Assembly: GCA_039888615.1 (NCBI GenBank)
Contig: JBDQQS010000005.1
Length of the DNA stretch: 64,000 nt
DNA from: Flavimaribacter sp039888615
GTDB taxonomy: Bacteria > Pseudomonadota > Alphaproteobacteria > Rhizobiales > Rhizobiaceae
Strand: one strand, 5' to 3'
Positions within the stretch are counted from its first letter, which is position 1; each line of letters opens with the position of its first letter. Positions 23,185-32,933 of the stretch are shown one piece after another. The position numbers and the translations under genes were made by a program. The notes under the pieces were generated by a model. It was not told the origin of the DNA. It saw only the letters and a list, made by a program, of their open reading frames with translations, and did not search any database.

Positions 23185-23199
23185 GTTTGGGTGAACGCA

Positions 23200-24432
23200 A
23201 TGACGGATTTTGGAAAGAACGACGCGCAATCGAACCGCGATAAATGGCGGCCGGCGACCCGGATGGTCCACTCGGGAACGAGCCGCTCGCAATTCGGGGA
23301 AACGTCCGAGGCGATGTATCTGACGCAGGGCTTTGTCTATGAGAGCGCAGAAGCGGCCGAAGCGCGCTTCAAGGGCGAACAGGACGGCTTTATCTATTCG
23401 CGCTACGCCAACCCGACCGTCGACATGTTCGAAAAGCGCATGTGCGCGCTGGAAGGCGCCGAGGATGCGCGCGCCACTGCTTCCGGCATGGCGGCGGTTT
23501 CTGCGGCCCTTCTGTGTCAGCTCAACGCCGGCGATCATGTCGTTGCGGCGCGCGCGCTGTTCGGTTCCTGCCGCTGGGTGGTCGAGACGCTGATGCCGAA
23601 ATACGGCATTGTAACCACGCTGATCGACGGCACTGACCTGGACAACTGGCAACGGGCGGTAAAGCCGAACACGAAGCTGTTTTTCCTGGAAAGCCCCACA
23701 AATCCGACGCTCGAGGTCATCGACATCGCCGGCGTCGCCGGGATCGCGCAAGCGATCGGCGCGCGCGTCGTCGTCGATAACGTGTTCGCCACGCCGCTCT
23801 ACCAGAAGCCGCTGGAACTCGGCGCCGACGTGGTGGTCTATTCGGCGACCAAGCATATTGACGGCCAGGGCCGCTGTCTTGGCGGCGTCGTTCTTTCCTC
23901 CAAGGAGTGGATCGACGAAAACCTGCACGACTATTTCCGTCATACCGGTCCGTCGCTTTCGCCATTCAACGCCTGGACGCTGCTCAAGGGGCTGGAAACC
24001 TTGCCGTTGCGCGTCAAACAGCAAACGCAGAACGCCGGCGTGATCGCCGATTTCCTGGCGGATCAGGCAAGCGTGTCACGGGTGATCTATCCCGGCCGCG
24101 CGGACCATCCGCAGGCCGATGTCGTACGGCGACAGATGGCGGCGGGCTCGACCCTGATCGCCTTCGATATTGAAGGCGACAAGAAGGCCGCCTTTGATTT
24201 CACCAATGCCCTGCAGGTGGTGAAGATCTCCAACAATCTTGGCGATGCAAAGAGCCTGATCACCCATCCGGCGACGACAACGCACAAGAACCTGTCGGAG
24301 GAAGCCCGCGCCGAACTCGGCATCGCCGACACCACCGTGCGTCTCTCTGTCGGACTGGAGGATGTCGAGGATTTGGTCGCCGATATCGAACAGGCGCTCG
24401 CCGCAGTTGGAAGGGCCCGCCACGCGGCATAG
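23200..24432 (+). CDS. metZ: O-succinylhomoserine sulfhydrylase
   Basis: PLP enzyme that makes homocysteine directly from O-succinylhomoserine and sulfide, in the cytosol. 410 residues from the ATG at 23200; an upstream in-frame start would lie inside the terminator. Cys/Met-metabolism fold: HSGTSRSQFGETSEAMYLTQ near the N-terminus, YSRYANPTVDMFE (cofactor phosphate contact), FFLESPTNPTLEV, and the PLP lysine in VYSATKHIDGQGR at about residue 208. Controlled by a SAM-II riboswitch with attenuator. MetA, which supplies the succinylated substrate, is encoded at 41.8 kb in this window. Confidence 0.94.
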   Translation: MTDFGKNDAQSNRDKWRPATRMVHSGTSRSQFGETSEAMYLTQGFVYESAEAAEARFKGEQDGFIYSRYANPTVDMFEKRMCALEGAEDARATASGMAAVSAALLCQLNAGDHVVAARALFGSCRWVVETLMPKYGIVTTLIDGTDLDNWQRAVKPNTKLFFLESPTNPTLEVIDIAGVAGIAQAIGARVVVDNVFATPLYQKPLELGADVVVYSATKHIDGQGRCLGGVVLSSKEWIDENLHDYFRHTGPSLSPFNAWTLLKGLETLPLRVKQQTQNAGVIADFLADQASVSRVIYPGRADHPQADVVRRQMAAGSTLIAFDIEGDKKAAFDFTNALQVVKISNNLGDAKSLITHPATTTHKNLSEEARAELGIADTTVRLSVGLEDVEDLVADIEQALAAVGRARHAA

Positions 24433-24458
24433 CAGGCAAGGCGCAGCAATCGTTCCCG

Positions 24459-27400
24459 CTATATCGTCGCCAGTTTTCGCGCCACGGCGATCTGGTTGAG
24501 GAATGCCCGAAGCGCCGCGGGCCTGAGCGGCTTGTTCAGGATGGTGATCGACTGCGCTTCGGCGGCGACGCGCACGTCGAGCGTCCTGTCGGCCGTTGCG
24601 AGAACGGCGGGAAAATCGACGCCCCAGCGCGCTCTTACCATTTCGATCGCCTCAATGCCGTTGCCGTCGTCGAGATGGTAGTCGGCGATGATCGTGTCCG
24701 GCGAGAGGTCCGAGGCGGCGAGCAGGGCTTTCAGCTCCCGGATTGATCCGACGCTCCTGATGCGGCAACCCCAGCCGGACAGCAACTGTTCGAGCCCGTC
24801 GAGAATCTTAGGCTCGTTGTCGATGCACACAACCTCCAGATCGTCGAGCACGGACGCCGCGGGAGCGGGCTTTGCCGGCGAAACCTTCAGGGTCGCCTTG
24901 CTGAAGGATTCGAGCGGAATCCTGACGCGGAAATCGGTCCCGCGCCCGGCCTCCGAGTAGAGATGAACCGGATGGTCGAGCACTTTCGCGATCCTGTCCA
25001 CGATAGACAGGCCAAGGCCGAGCCCTGCGGCTGTCTTTGCTCCCTCGTCGAGCCGAGTGAATTCCTTGAACACCGTCTTGAAACTGTGCGCCGGAATGCC
25101 GATTCCGGTGTCGATGACCTGCACCACGACATTGTCGCCTGCGTGACGCACGCCGACGAGAACAGTACCGTCGCTGGTGTACTTGATGGCGTTTGAGACC
25201 AGGTTCTGGATCAGGCGACGCAGAAGGTTGGGGTCGCTGCGCACGATGGCCGACGTGCGCACGACCCGGAGGCGCAGCTTCTTTTCGGCCGCCATCGGCA
25301 GGAAGTCGGTTTCGATGCGTCTGAGCACCTCGTTCAGAGGAAAGCTGGAAATCTGCGGCCGCATGTCTCCCGTGTCGAGCCGGGATATGTCGAGGACTGC
25401 GCCGAGGATCGATTCCACCGATTCCAGCGACGAATCAATGTTGCGGACCAGGCTCTGCTCGTTTGACCGTCCGAGCCTTTCCACGAGAGACGATGAATAG
25501 AGCCGCGCTGCATTCAGAGGCTGCAGGATGTCGTGGCCGGCGGCCGCCAGGAAACGGGTCTTGCCGAGATTGGCCTCCTCGGCGCGCGACTGGGCGAGCG
25601 CCAGTTCCGCGTTAACCCGCATGAGCTCAGCCGTGCGCTCGGCGACGCGCTGTTCGAGGGTTTCGTTGGCCTGACGCAGCGCCTTGGCGGAGGCGACCCT
25701 TTCGGTGATGTCGGCATAGGTCGTGACCACGCCATTGTCTGGCATCGGATTGGACCGGATTTCGATAATGCGTCCCGACCCCGCGAGGTTCAGCGTCCAG
25801 GACTTGTCCATCGACAGGAAATTCTCGATCGTCTGCCGGTCCTGGTCCGGCGCGACGTCGCCGCGCTTGACCAGAATGGCGACGATATCCTGCAGCGCCA
25901 CACCGACCTGCCCCACCGTCTCGGGCAAATCCAGCAGCGCGCGGAAGCGTCGGTTCCAGATGCTCAGACGATTGGTCTCATCGAACACCGTTACGCCCTG
26001 GTCCATCTGTCCAAGCGCCGTTTCAAGCAGGTCGCGATTGTATTGCAGCGCTTCCGAGGCTTCGTCCAGCAGGCGCGCCGTGTCGGAAGAAGTGTCGTCT
26101 TTCTGAAGGAGCAGCGACAGCACAAGCCGCGCGGAAGCCGACCCGATGGCGCTGCCCAGCAATTGTTCGGAATAACGCACCACATCCATGTCGGCCGGCG
26201 CCGACGGCTCCAGCCATTTGCCGTGCTGGGTCTCGTAGCTGTGAAAGGACCGTTCGGTTCGCTCGGAGCCAAGATAGCGCGCTGTGGTGTTCTTCAGGTC
26301 GGCGATCGTGATGTTCGTCTGCCAGTCGCCCTGGGCCGGCCGGATGACCGAACGCTGCGGGATGAACACGCCGGCCTGGATGCGCTCGAGCGGTTTTGCG
26401 GGTCGGCTGAGCGAGCCGCCGATGAAGAGCGCGATGTTTACGAGAAGGCTGAGGATCACGCTGTTGACCAGCGGGTCGGCCTCGGCGGGCGAGAAGGCGT
26501 CGAGGCCGGGGATAAGGAAATGCAGGATCGCAGTGGCGATATGCGAGTTGTCGGGCCCGCCGAAGCTTGGCAGGAAAAGGAGATAGGTCCAGATCAGAAT
26601 GCCGCCGCCCAGTCCAAGTATCGCGCCGCGCGCATTGGCGCGCCACCAGATCAGCCCGCCGAAGAGCGGCGGCGCGAATTGCGCGATGGCCGCGAAGGAG
26701 AGCAGGCCAATCGACGCCAGCCCGGCGTTGATATCAGCCGAACGGTAATAGGCGTAGCCGAGCGCGAGAATAAGAAAAATCGCGGTGCGCCGGACCTTCA
26801 GGATCGTGCCCGAAAAATCGCTCCTGTCGCCGTCGCTGCGTATGATGTTGCGTCGAAGCAGGATCGGCATGACAAGGTCGTTGGACACCATGATGGCGAT
26901 CGCCACGGAGGCGACGATGACCATGGCGGTCGCGGCGGAAAAGCCGCCGATGAAGGTGACGAGCGACAGCAGGCGCAGATCGTTCGCCAGCGGCAAGGAC
27001 AGCACGAACTGGTCGGCGTTTCCCTGGCCGTCGAAAACCAGAAGTCCCGCAACGGCGACAGGGATAACGAAGATATTGATCGCGATCAGATAGAGCGGGA
27101 ACAGATAGCGCGCGGTGCGCAGCTCGTCGTCCGTCCGGTTTTCGACGACGGTGACGTGGAATTGGCGCGGCAACATGATGATCGCGAAGGTGGACAGCAT
27201 AGTCAGCACGATCCAGCGCGACGGGCTGGTCTGATGGCTGAGCGCTGCGACGACGTCCGGATGCTGCCGCGCTTCCTCTATCAGGTGTCCTGGCCCATCG
27301 AACAGGAAGAACGTGGCGAAGAGCCCGACCGCGGTAAAGGCCAGCAGCTTGACCACCGATTCGGTGGCGATCGCCAGGATCAGGCCGTTCTGGTGTTCGG

Positions 27401-27977
27401 TTGCGTCGGTGTGGCGCGTGCCGAAGATGATTGCGAAGGTGGCGAGCAGCATTGCCACGAACAACGAAATATCGGTCAGAAAAACGCCGCCGGGGGAGCC
27501 GGCGAGCGGCGCATCCGTGACGATGATGGTCACCGAGGATGAGACAGCCTTGAGCTGCAGCGCGATATAGGGAATCGTGCCGACGATCGCGATGATCGCG
27601 ACCAGGCCGGCCACCATCGGGTTCTTGCCGTACCGCGCGGCGATGAAGTCGGCGATGGATGTGAGTTTTTCGGCCTTGGCGAGGTTGATGATGCGCCGGA
27701 TTACAGGCAATCCGATCGTGAAGGCGAGGATTGGTCCGATATAGATGGTCAGGAATTCCAGGCCGCGATTGGCCGCAAGGCCAACCCCGCCGAAATAGGT
27801 CCAGGACGTGCAATAGACGGCAAGGCTCAAGGCGTAGATAAGAGGTCTGCCCCTGTTGACGGTGCGCGCAGTGACGCCCCTGCCGTCGCCATAGCTTGCG
27901 ATGGCGAACAGAAGCAGCAGATAAAGCAGCGCCGATGTGACGATCACCCAGCCCGGCACAAGGGTCCTCCCGGCCAA
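24459..27977 (-). CDS. Symporter-fused PAS hybrid sensor histidine kinase (CbrA-like)
   Basis: 1172-residue inner-membrane protein. Residues 1 to about 550 form a sodium:solute symporter domain with some 13 helices, including SWTYFGGVGLAANRG and SIADFIAARYGKNP. A PAS domain follows at about 660-770 (YNRDLLETALGQMDQGVTVF), a coiled coil, then HisKA with the phospho-accepting His in AAGHDILQPLNAAR near residue 815, HATPase (GLGLSIVDRIAKV) and a C-terminal receiver with Asp in IIADYHLDDGNG near residue 1101. Such fusions couple nutrient uptake or binding to phosphorelay. Related to CbrA but with an added receiver. The cognate output regulator is not adjacent. Confidence 0.93.
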   Translation of the reverse strand: MAGRTLVPGWVIVTSALLYLLLLFAIASYGDGRGVTARTVNRGRPLIYALSLAVYCTSWTYFGGVGLAANRGLEFLTIYIGPILAFTIGLPVIRRIINLAKAEKLTSIADFIAARYGKNPMVAGLVAIIAIVGTIPYIALQLKAVSSSVTIIVTDAPLAGSPGGVFLTDISLFVAMLLATFAIIFGTRHTDATEHQNGLILAIATESVVKLLAFTAVGLFATFFLFDGPGHLIEEARQHPDVVAALSHQTSPSRWIVLTMLSTFAIIMLPRQFHVTVVENRTDDELRTARYLFPLYLIAINIFVIPVAVAGLLVFDGQGNADQFVLSLPLANDLRLLSLVTFIGGFSAATAMVIVASVAIAIMVSNDLVMPILLRRNIIRSDGDRSDFSGTILKVRRTAIFLILALGYAYYRSADINAGLASIGLLSFAAIAQFAPPLFGGLIWWRANARGAILGLGGGILIWTYLLFLPSFGGPDNSHIATAILHFLIPGLDAFSPAEADPLVNSVILSLLVNIALFIGGSLSRPAKPLERIQAGVFIPQRSVIRPAQGDWQTNITIADLKNTTARYLGSERTERSFHSYETQHGKWLEPSAPADMDVVRYSEQLLGSAIGSASARLVLSLLLQKDDTSSDTARLLDEASEALQYNRDLLETALGQMDQGVTVFDETNRLSIWNRRFRALLDLPETVGQVGVALQDIVAILVKRGDVAPDQDRQTIENFLSMDKSWTLNLAGSGRIIEIRSNPMPDNGVVTTYADITERVASAKALRQANETLEQRVAERTAELMRVNAELALAQSRAEEANLGKTRFLAAAGHDILQPLNAARLYSSSLVERLGRSNEQSLVRNIDSSLESVESILGAVLDISRLDTGDMRPQISSFPLNEVLRRIETDFLPMAAEKKLRLRVVRTSAIVRSDPNLLRRLIQNLVSNAIKYTSDGTVLVGVRHAGDNVVVQVIDTGIGIPAHSFKTVFKEFTRLDEGAKTAAGLGLGLSIVDRIAKVLDHPVHLYSEAGRGTDFRVRIPLESFSKATLKVSPAKPAPAASVLDDLEVVCIDNEPKILDGLEQLLSGWGCRIRSVGSIRELKALLAASDLSPDTIIADYHLDDGNGIEAIEMVRARWGVDFPAVLATADRTLDVRVAAEAQSITILNKPLRPAALRAFLNQIAVARKLATI

Positions 27978-28182
27978 TCCATCCAGCTACGAACGGCCGT
28001 TCGCCGTTCCGCGCCAGAATAGCGGCAATCAATGCCGGCGCAAATGCGCACATAGTGCTAAGCGCAATCTGGTGGTAAATTGAATCAGAACTTTAGCAAT
28101 AAGATGATTTTTCAAGTAGAAGGGAAGCATAGTAGATAAGTACAGCTATGCTGGCTGTATTGCAGACAAGAAGAGGGACGAC

Positions 28183-28596
28183 ATGCTCAACGAGTTCAAG
28201 GAATTCATCTCCCGCGGAAACGTCATGGATCTGGCGGTGGGCGTCATCATCGGCGGGGCTTTCGGCCTCATCGTCAAATCACTGACGGACGATATCATCA
28301 TGCCGATCGTCGGGACGATCTTCGGCGGTTTCGATTTTTCCGACTACTACATTCCGCTTAGCGGCAACGTGACGGCGCAGACGCTTGCCGCCGCGCGCGA
28401 GCAGGGCGCCGTCTTCGCCTATGGCAATTTCCTGACCGTGCTCGTCAATTTCGTCATCCTGGCCTTCATCATTTTCCTGATGATCAAGGGCGTGAACTCG
28501 ATCCGCAGGAAGCAGGACGAGGCTCCGGCCGAACCGGCCGCGCCGCCGGCGGACGTCCAGCTTCTGACGGAAATCCGCGACCTTTTGAAAAAATAG
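28183..28596 (+). CDS. mscL: Large-conductance mechanosensitive channel
   Basis: Emergency osmotic release valve of the inner membrane, forming a pentamer. 137 residues. The amphipathic N-terminal helix MLNEFKEFISRGNVMDLAVG leads into TM1 (GVIIGGAFGLIVKSLTDDII), whose glycines form the pore constriction; TM2 is FLTVLVNFVILAFIIFLMIK and the C-terminal bundle ends LLTEIRDLLKK. Length matches the family. Single gene with a GC-rich hairpin 13 bp after the stop. Confidence 0.96.
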   Translation: MLNEFKEFISRGNVMDLAVGVIIGGAFGLIVKSLTDDIIMPIVGTIFGGFDFSDYYIPLSGNVTAQTLAAAREQGAVFAYGNFLTVLVNFVILAFIIFLMIKGVNSIRRKQDEAPAEPAAPPADVQLLTEIRDLLKK

Positions 28597-28608
28597 AAGC
28601 GTTTGCTT

Positions 28609-28628
28609 CCGCCTCCATCTGGAGGCGG
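28609..28628 (+). terminator. GC-rich hairpin after mscL
   Basis: CCGCCTCCA and TGGAGGCGG form a perfect inverted repeat just after the mscL stop. There is no T-run directly behind it, so it may be a weak terminator or an mRNA-stabilising stem. Confidence 0.5.
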
Positions 28629-28702
28629 GATGGACGCATCAATGTTTTTGGCGTGTTTTTTGATACTGGACAGGCTATCGCCTGACAGCCAGGAGACAAC
28701 CG

Positions 28703-29869
28703 ATGTCATTGATCGAACACCTCAGCCCGCCCGCCCGCAACGCGCCTGAAAGCCAAATCGTCGCCGTGCTGAACTACGGGCGCGATCGCGAGGGACTGAT
28801 TCCCCTGTGGGTTGGAGAGGGTGACCGGCCGACTCCCGACTTCATAGCCCGCGCCGCCAACCAGGGTCTCGAGAACGGCGAGACTTTCTATACCTGGCAG
28901 CGCGGCATTCCGCCGTTGCGCGAAGCGCTTGCCAGCTACTACGAGCGGCATTTCGGCGGCAGCCACGATCCGGAGACGTTTTTTGTCACCGGATCCGGAA
29001 TGCAGTCGATCGTGCTCTCCGTAACCGCGGTCTGTCCGCCGGGAAGCGAAGTGGTCTACGCGACGCCGTCCTGGCCGAACATATCGGCGGCGCTCGCCAT
29101 CTCGGGATCCACGCCGGTGTCGGTGCCGCTCGAATTCGGCGAAACAGGATGGACCCTAGAAACGCAGCGTATTGCGGACGCCGTCACGCCGAAAACCCGT
29201 GCGATTTTTCTCAACACGCCGTCGAATCCCTGCGCCTGGGTCGCGAGCCGCGAGAATCTTGCCGATATTCTCGATATTGCGCGTCGCCACGGCCTGTGGA
29301 TCATCGCCGACGAGATCTATTCGCGCTTCTACTACGCCGGACATCGCGCGCCGTCCTTCCTCGACGTGGCTGACACGGATGACCGCATCATCTTCGTCAA
29401 CTCATTCTCCAAGAACTGGTCGATGACGGGCTGGCGGGTCGGTTGGATCAAGGCCTCGGCCGAACTCGGGCAGGTCTTCGAAAACCTCATCCAGTATTCG
29501 ACGTCCGGCGTAGCGCAGTTCATGCAGCGAGGCTGCGTCGCGGCGCTCGAAGAAGGCGAAGGGTATGTCGAGGACCAGAAGGCGCGCGCGCGATGCGCCC
29601 GGGACGCGTTGTGCGACGCGCTTCTCGCCACGAACCGGGTGCGGATGGTCAGGCCCGAAGGCTCATTCTATGCGTTCTTCGCGATCGACGGTCTGGAAGA
29701 CACGGCTCGCGCGAGCTACCGCATCATCGACGAGGCCAATGTCGGTCTTGCGCCCGGGACCGGTTTCGGGCCGGGCGGCGAACAGTTCTTCCGGGCCTGT
29801 TTCCTGCGTCGTCAGGATCAGGTCGAGGAGGCGGCCAGCCGGCTCGCCGAGTTCATTTCAAGAATTTAG
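28703..29869 (+). CDS. PLP-dependent aminotransferase (class I/II)
   Basis: Fold-type I aminotransferase, 388 residues. Conserved features: IPLWVGEGDRPTPDF near the start (substrate-side Gly), the YTWQRGIPPLREALASYY segment, FLNTPSNPCAW with the PLP-contacting Asn, IIADEIYSRFYY with the Asp that pairs with pyridine N, and the Schiff-base Lys in NSFSKNWSMTGWRVGW at about residue 240. C-terminal Arg in FFRACFLRR binds the substrate carboxylate. SD AGGAG lies upstream of 28703. Substrate (aspartate, aromatic or other amino acid) cannot be told. Convergent with hemA. Confidence 0.9.
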   Translation: MSLIEHLSPPARNAPESQIVAVLNYGRDREGLIPLWVGEGDRPTPDFIARAANQGLENGETFYTWQRGIPPLREALASYYERHFGGSHDPETFFVTGSGMQSIVLSVTAVCPPGSEVVYATPSWPNISAALAISGSTPVSVPLEFGETGWTLETQRIADAVTPKTRAIFLNTPSNPCAWVASRENLADILDIARRHGLWIIADEIYSRFYYAGHRAPSFLDVADTDDRIIFVNSFSKNWSMTGWRVGWIKASAELGQVFENLIQYSTSGVAQFMQRGCVAALEEGEGYVEDQKARARCARDALCDALLATNRVRMVRPEGSFYAFFAIDGLEDTARASYRIIDEANVGLAPGTGFGPGGEQFFRACFLRRQDQVEEAASRLAEFISRI

Positions 29870-29958
29870 AAGAGATCGGGCTGCCCAAAGAGGCAGGCCG
29901 ACCGGCGCGGCTATCCGTGTGAGGGGCTTTCGCCCACCATCGCGATCAGAGGATTGGT

Positions 29959-31236
29959 CTAACCGCCTGCCTTCGACACAGGAAGACGGACCACGCCGTC
30001 GACGCGGGCGTCTTCCGTGCGCTCCTCGCCGGCGAAGGGAATTCCGAGCGTGTTCCAAACCTCGGTCAGTGCGCTGACCAGATCCGCGATCAGAACATCG
30101 TCGTGGAACGGGCTCGGGGTGATGCGCAAGCGCTCGAGGCCGCGCGGCACGGTCGGGTAGTTGATCGGCTGGATATAAATGCCGTGCACGTCCATAAGGC
30201 GGTCGGACGCCGTCTTGCAGAGTTCCGGGTCGCCAACCAGAATCGGAACGATATGGGTGTCCGATGGCATGACCGGCAGTCCGGCGTCGCTCAAGGCGTC
30301 CTTCGTCTTGCGCGCCTGGAGCTGGTGCTGCGCGCGCTCGGTCTGCGAGGTCTTGAGATGCCGGATTGAGGCGGTCGCAGCCGCTGCGATCGAAGGCGGC
30401 AGAGCCGTTGTGAAGATGAAGCCGGGCGCATAGGAGCGCACGGCGTCGATCAGCGCGCGGGAACCGGTGATGTAGCCGCCCAGCGCGCCGAACGCCTTGG
30501 CGAGCGTTCCCTCGATCACGTCGATGCGTGACGCAAGGCCGTCGCGATCGGTGATGCCGCCGCCGCGCAGACCGTACATGCCAACGGCGTGGACCTCGTC
30601 GATATAGGTCATGGCGTTGTATTTGTCCGCCAGATCGGCGATCGCCTCGATCGGTGCGATATCGCCGTCCATCGAGTATACGGATTCAAAGACAATCAGC
30701 TTGGCGCGCGACGGATCGGCGCTGGCCAGCAGGTCTTCCAGATGCTCGAGGTCGTTGTGACGGAAGATCTTCTTTTCCGCGCCGGACCGTTTGACGCCTT
30801 CGATCATCGAGGCGTGATTGAGTTCGTCGGACAGGATCAGGCAGTTCGGCAGAAGTCTTGCAATCGTCGAGATCGACGCCTCATTGGAAATAAAGCCGGA
30901 GGTGAAGACGAGCGCAGCTTCCTTGCCGTGCAGATCGGCCAGTTCGTGCTCGAGCTCGACCAGCGGATGGTTAGTGCCGGAAATATTGCGCGTGCCGCCG
31001 GCGCCGGATCCCATTTTGCCGGCCGCATTGCACAGCGCTGAAATCACGTAGTCATGCTGACCCATGCCGAGATAGTCGTTGGAGCACCATACGGTGACTT
31101 CGCGCATCGTGTCGCCAGAGCGGTGAATGGCGCGTGGAAACCTGCCTGCGATCCGTTCGAGATTTGCAAAGACGCGATAACGCTTTTCCGCGTGCAGCTG
31201 ATCGACTGCGTTCTGGAAGATGCCGCGATAGTCCAT
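29959..31236 (-). CDS. hemA: 5-aminolevulinate synthase
   Basis: Condenses glycine and succinyl-CoA to 5-aminolevulinate, the first haem precursor in alphaproteobacteria (Shemin route). 425 residues. Visible: VWCSNDYLGMGQHDYVI and GGTRNISGTNHPLVELE near the N-terminus, the H in LIVFESVYSMDGDIAPI region, TYIDEVHAVGMYG with the cofactor Asp, and PLP Lys in EGTLAKAFGALGGY near residue 250. The start at 31236 faces a 328-bp intergenic stretch shared with the liv operon. Haem supply also serves the cytochrome c and haemoglobin genes of this window, though not linked. Confidence 0.96.
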   Translation of the reverse strand: MDYRGIFQNAVDQLHAEKRYRVFANLERIAGRFPRAIHRSGDTMREVTVWCSNDYLGMGQHDYVISALCNAAGKMGSGAGGTRNISGTNHPLVELEHELADLHGKEAALVFTSGFISNEASISTIARLLPNCLILSDELNHASMIEGVKRSGAEKKIFRHNDLEHLEDLLASADPSRAKLIVFESVYSMDGDIAPIEAIADLADKYNAMTYIDEVHAVGMYGLRGGGITDRDGLASRIDVIEGTLAKAFGALGGYITGSRALIDAVRSYAPGFIFTTALPPSIAAAATASIRHLKTSQTERAQHQLQARKTKDALSDAGLPVMPSDTHIVPILVGDPELCKTASDRLMDVHGIYIQPINYPTVPRGLERLRITPSPFHDDVLIADLVSALTEVWNTLGIPFAGEERTEDARVDGVVRLPVSKAGG

Positions 31237-31563
31237 TAACCAAAGTACTCCGGTTCGTTACTGGGCCGGGTGTGATCGACCTGCCCCAGGCAGTTCCATA
31301 GCTTATACCGCGACCAAAAAGACCGCTAGCAGAAATTAGACTAAATCTAAACATGCAAATATGACGCAGCCTTGATCCTGATTAATCCCGCGCGTTTCTC
31401 CCCGTCGAAGGCCTGTCATTGATGGCGGCGATTAGACGAAAGGCTATGCAACTAAAGTCTTATAACCGAATGGCTTATTGCGGGTTCGTAACATTGCGTT
31501 AGCATTCCGGCAGTTCTGGTCGGGAGTCAGAACAGTCTTTCAGTGATATTCGGGAGGAATAGT
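31237..31563. other. Intergenic region between hemA and the liv operon
   Basis: 327 bp with AT-richer stretches around 31320-31360 and 31440-31500 that probably hold the divergent hemA and liv promoters. I see no gene, riboswitch or strong dyad. GGGAGGAAT just before 31564 is the ribosome binding site of the binding-protein gene. Confidence 0.6.
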
Positions 31564-32907
31564 ATGTCCAAGATCGCATTGACACGCCGTAACCTGCTCA
31601 AGGCAGGCGCAGCATCGGGTGTCGCCCTGGCAGCGCCAATGAGTTTCGTGCGCGGCGCCTATGCCGAAGAATTCTGCAACATGCCCACGGGCGGCACCGT
31701 GACACTCGGGTTCAACGTTCCGCAGTCGGGCCCCTACGCCGACGAAGGCGCGGACGAGCTGCGCGCTTACCAGCTGGCCGTCAAGCACCTGAACGGTGAA
31801 GGCGACGGCGGAATGCTCAACACCTTTTCGTCCAAGGCGCTCAAGGGCAACGGGATCCTGGGCAAGAAGGTCGAATATGTAACCGGCGACACCCAGACCA
31901 AGTCCGACGCTGCGCGCGCTTCGGCGAAACGCATGATCGAAAAAGACGGCGCCATCATGATCACCGGCGGATCCTCGTCCGGCGTCGCCGTCGCCGTGCA
32001 GGGCCTGTGTCAGGAAAACGGCATCATTTTCATGGCCGGTCTGACCCACTCCAACGACACCACCGGCAAGGACAAGAAGCGTTTCGGCTTCCGTCACTTC
32101 TTCAACGCCTACATGTCCGGTCAGGCGCTTGGTCCGATCCTCGCCGAACAGCTCGGCAAGGATCGCACGGCCTACCATCTGACGGCCGACTACACCTGGG
32201 GGTGGACGCAGGAAGAGTCGATCAAGAACGCGACCGAAAACCTCGGCTGGAACACCGCCAACGCAGTACGCACGCCGCTCGGCGCCGGCGACTTCTCGCA
32301 GTACCTGACGCCGGTCCTGAACTCGGGCGCGGATGTTCTGATCCTGAACCACTACGGCAAGGACATGGTTAACTCGCTCACCCAGGCCGTTCAGTTCGGC
32401 ATGCGCGAAAAGCAGGTTAACGGCAAGAACTTCGAGATCGTCGTTCCGCTGTTCTCCCGCCTGATGGCGCAGGGCGCCGGCGAAAACATCAAGGGCATTC
32501 TTGGCACGACCAACTGGAACTGGTCGCTGCAGGACGACGCCTCCCAGGCGTTCGTCAAATCGTTCGGCCAGGAATACGGCTTCCCGCCGTCCCAGGCTGC
32601 GCACACCTGCTACGTCCAGACGCTGCTTTACGCCGACGCATGCGAGCGGGCCGGCGCCTTCACGCCGCCGCAGGTCATCGAAGCGCTCGAAGGCTTCGAG
32701 TTCGACGGCATGGGCAACGGTCCGACGCTCTATCGCGCCGCCGACCATCAGTGCTTCAAGGACGTGCTCGTCGTGAAGGGCAACGAAAATCCGTCGTCGC
32801 AATTCGACTTGCTCGAAGTGGTCAAGATCGTTCCGCGCGATCAGGTGACCTACGACCCGTCAATCTTCGGCGGAGAGCTTGGCCCGGCAGACGTCAAGAA
32901 GTGCTGA
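31564..32907 (+). CDS. Branched-chain amino-acid-type ABC substrate-binding protein
   Basis: Periplasmic capture subunit of a HAAT-family importer, 447 residues, longer than classic LivJ (about 345). A twin-arginine signal (LTRRNLLKAGAASGVALAAP) ends near AYAEE, so it may be folded before export. The type I periplasmic fold begins VTLGFNVPQSGPYADEGADE, with ITGGSSSGVAVAVQGLCQEN and NDTTGKDKKRFGFRHFFNAY later. Start at 31564 follows GGGAGGAAT. First gene of a five-gene operon with all transporter parts. Long HAAT proteins of this kind bind amino acids or amides (or urea); the ligand is not clear. Confidence 0.9.
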   Translation: MSKIALTRRNLLKAGAASGVALAAPMSFVRGAYAEEFCNMPTGGTVTLGFNVPQSGPYADEGADELRAYQLAVKHLNGEGDGGMLNTFSSKALKGNGILGKKVEYVTGDTQTKSDAARASAKRMIEKDGAIMITGGSSSGVAVAVQGLCQENGIIFMAGLTHSNDTTGKDKKRFGFRHFFNAYMSGQALGPILAEQLGKDRTAYHLTADYTWGWTQEESIKNATENLGWNTANAVRTPLGAGDFSQYLTPVLNSGADVLILNHYGKDMVNSLTQAVQFGMREKQVNGKNFEIVVPLFSRLMAQGAGENIKGILGTTNWNWSLQDDASQAFVKSFGQEYGFPPSQAAHTCYVQTLLYADACERAGAFTPPQVIEALEGFEFDGMGNGPTLYRAADHQCFKDVLVVKGNENPSSQFDLLEVVKIVPRDQVTYDPSIFGGELGPADVKKC

Positions 32908-32933
32908 CGCGCTGAACTGCGCACAATGACATC

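Noticed and set aside
25533..28053. Long open frames opposite or alongside the symporter-kinase gene
   Set aside because: Arg/His-rich shadows of the real 1172-residue gene, which has complete domain order.
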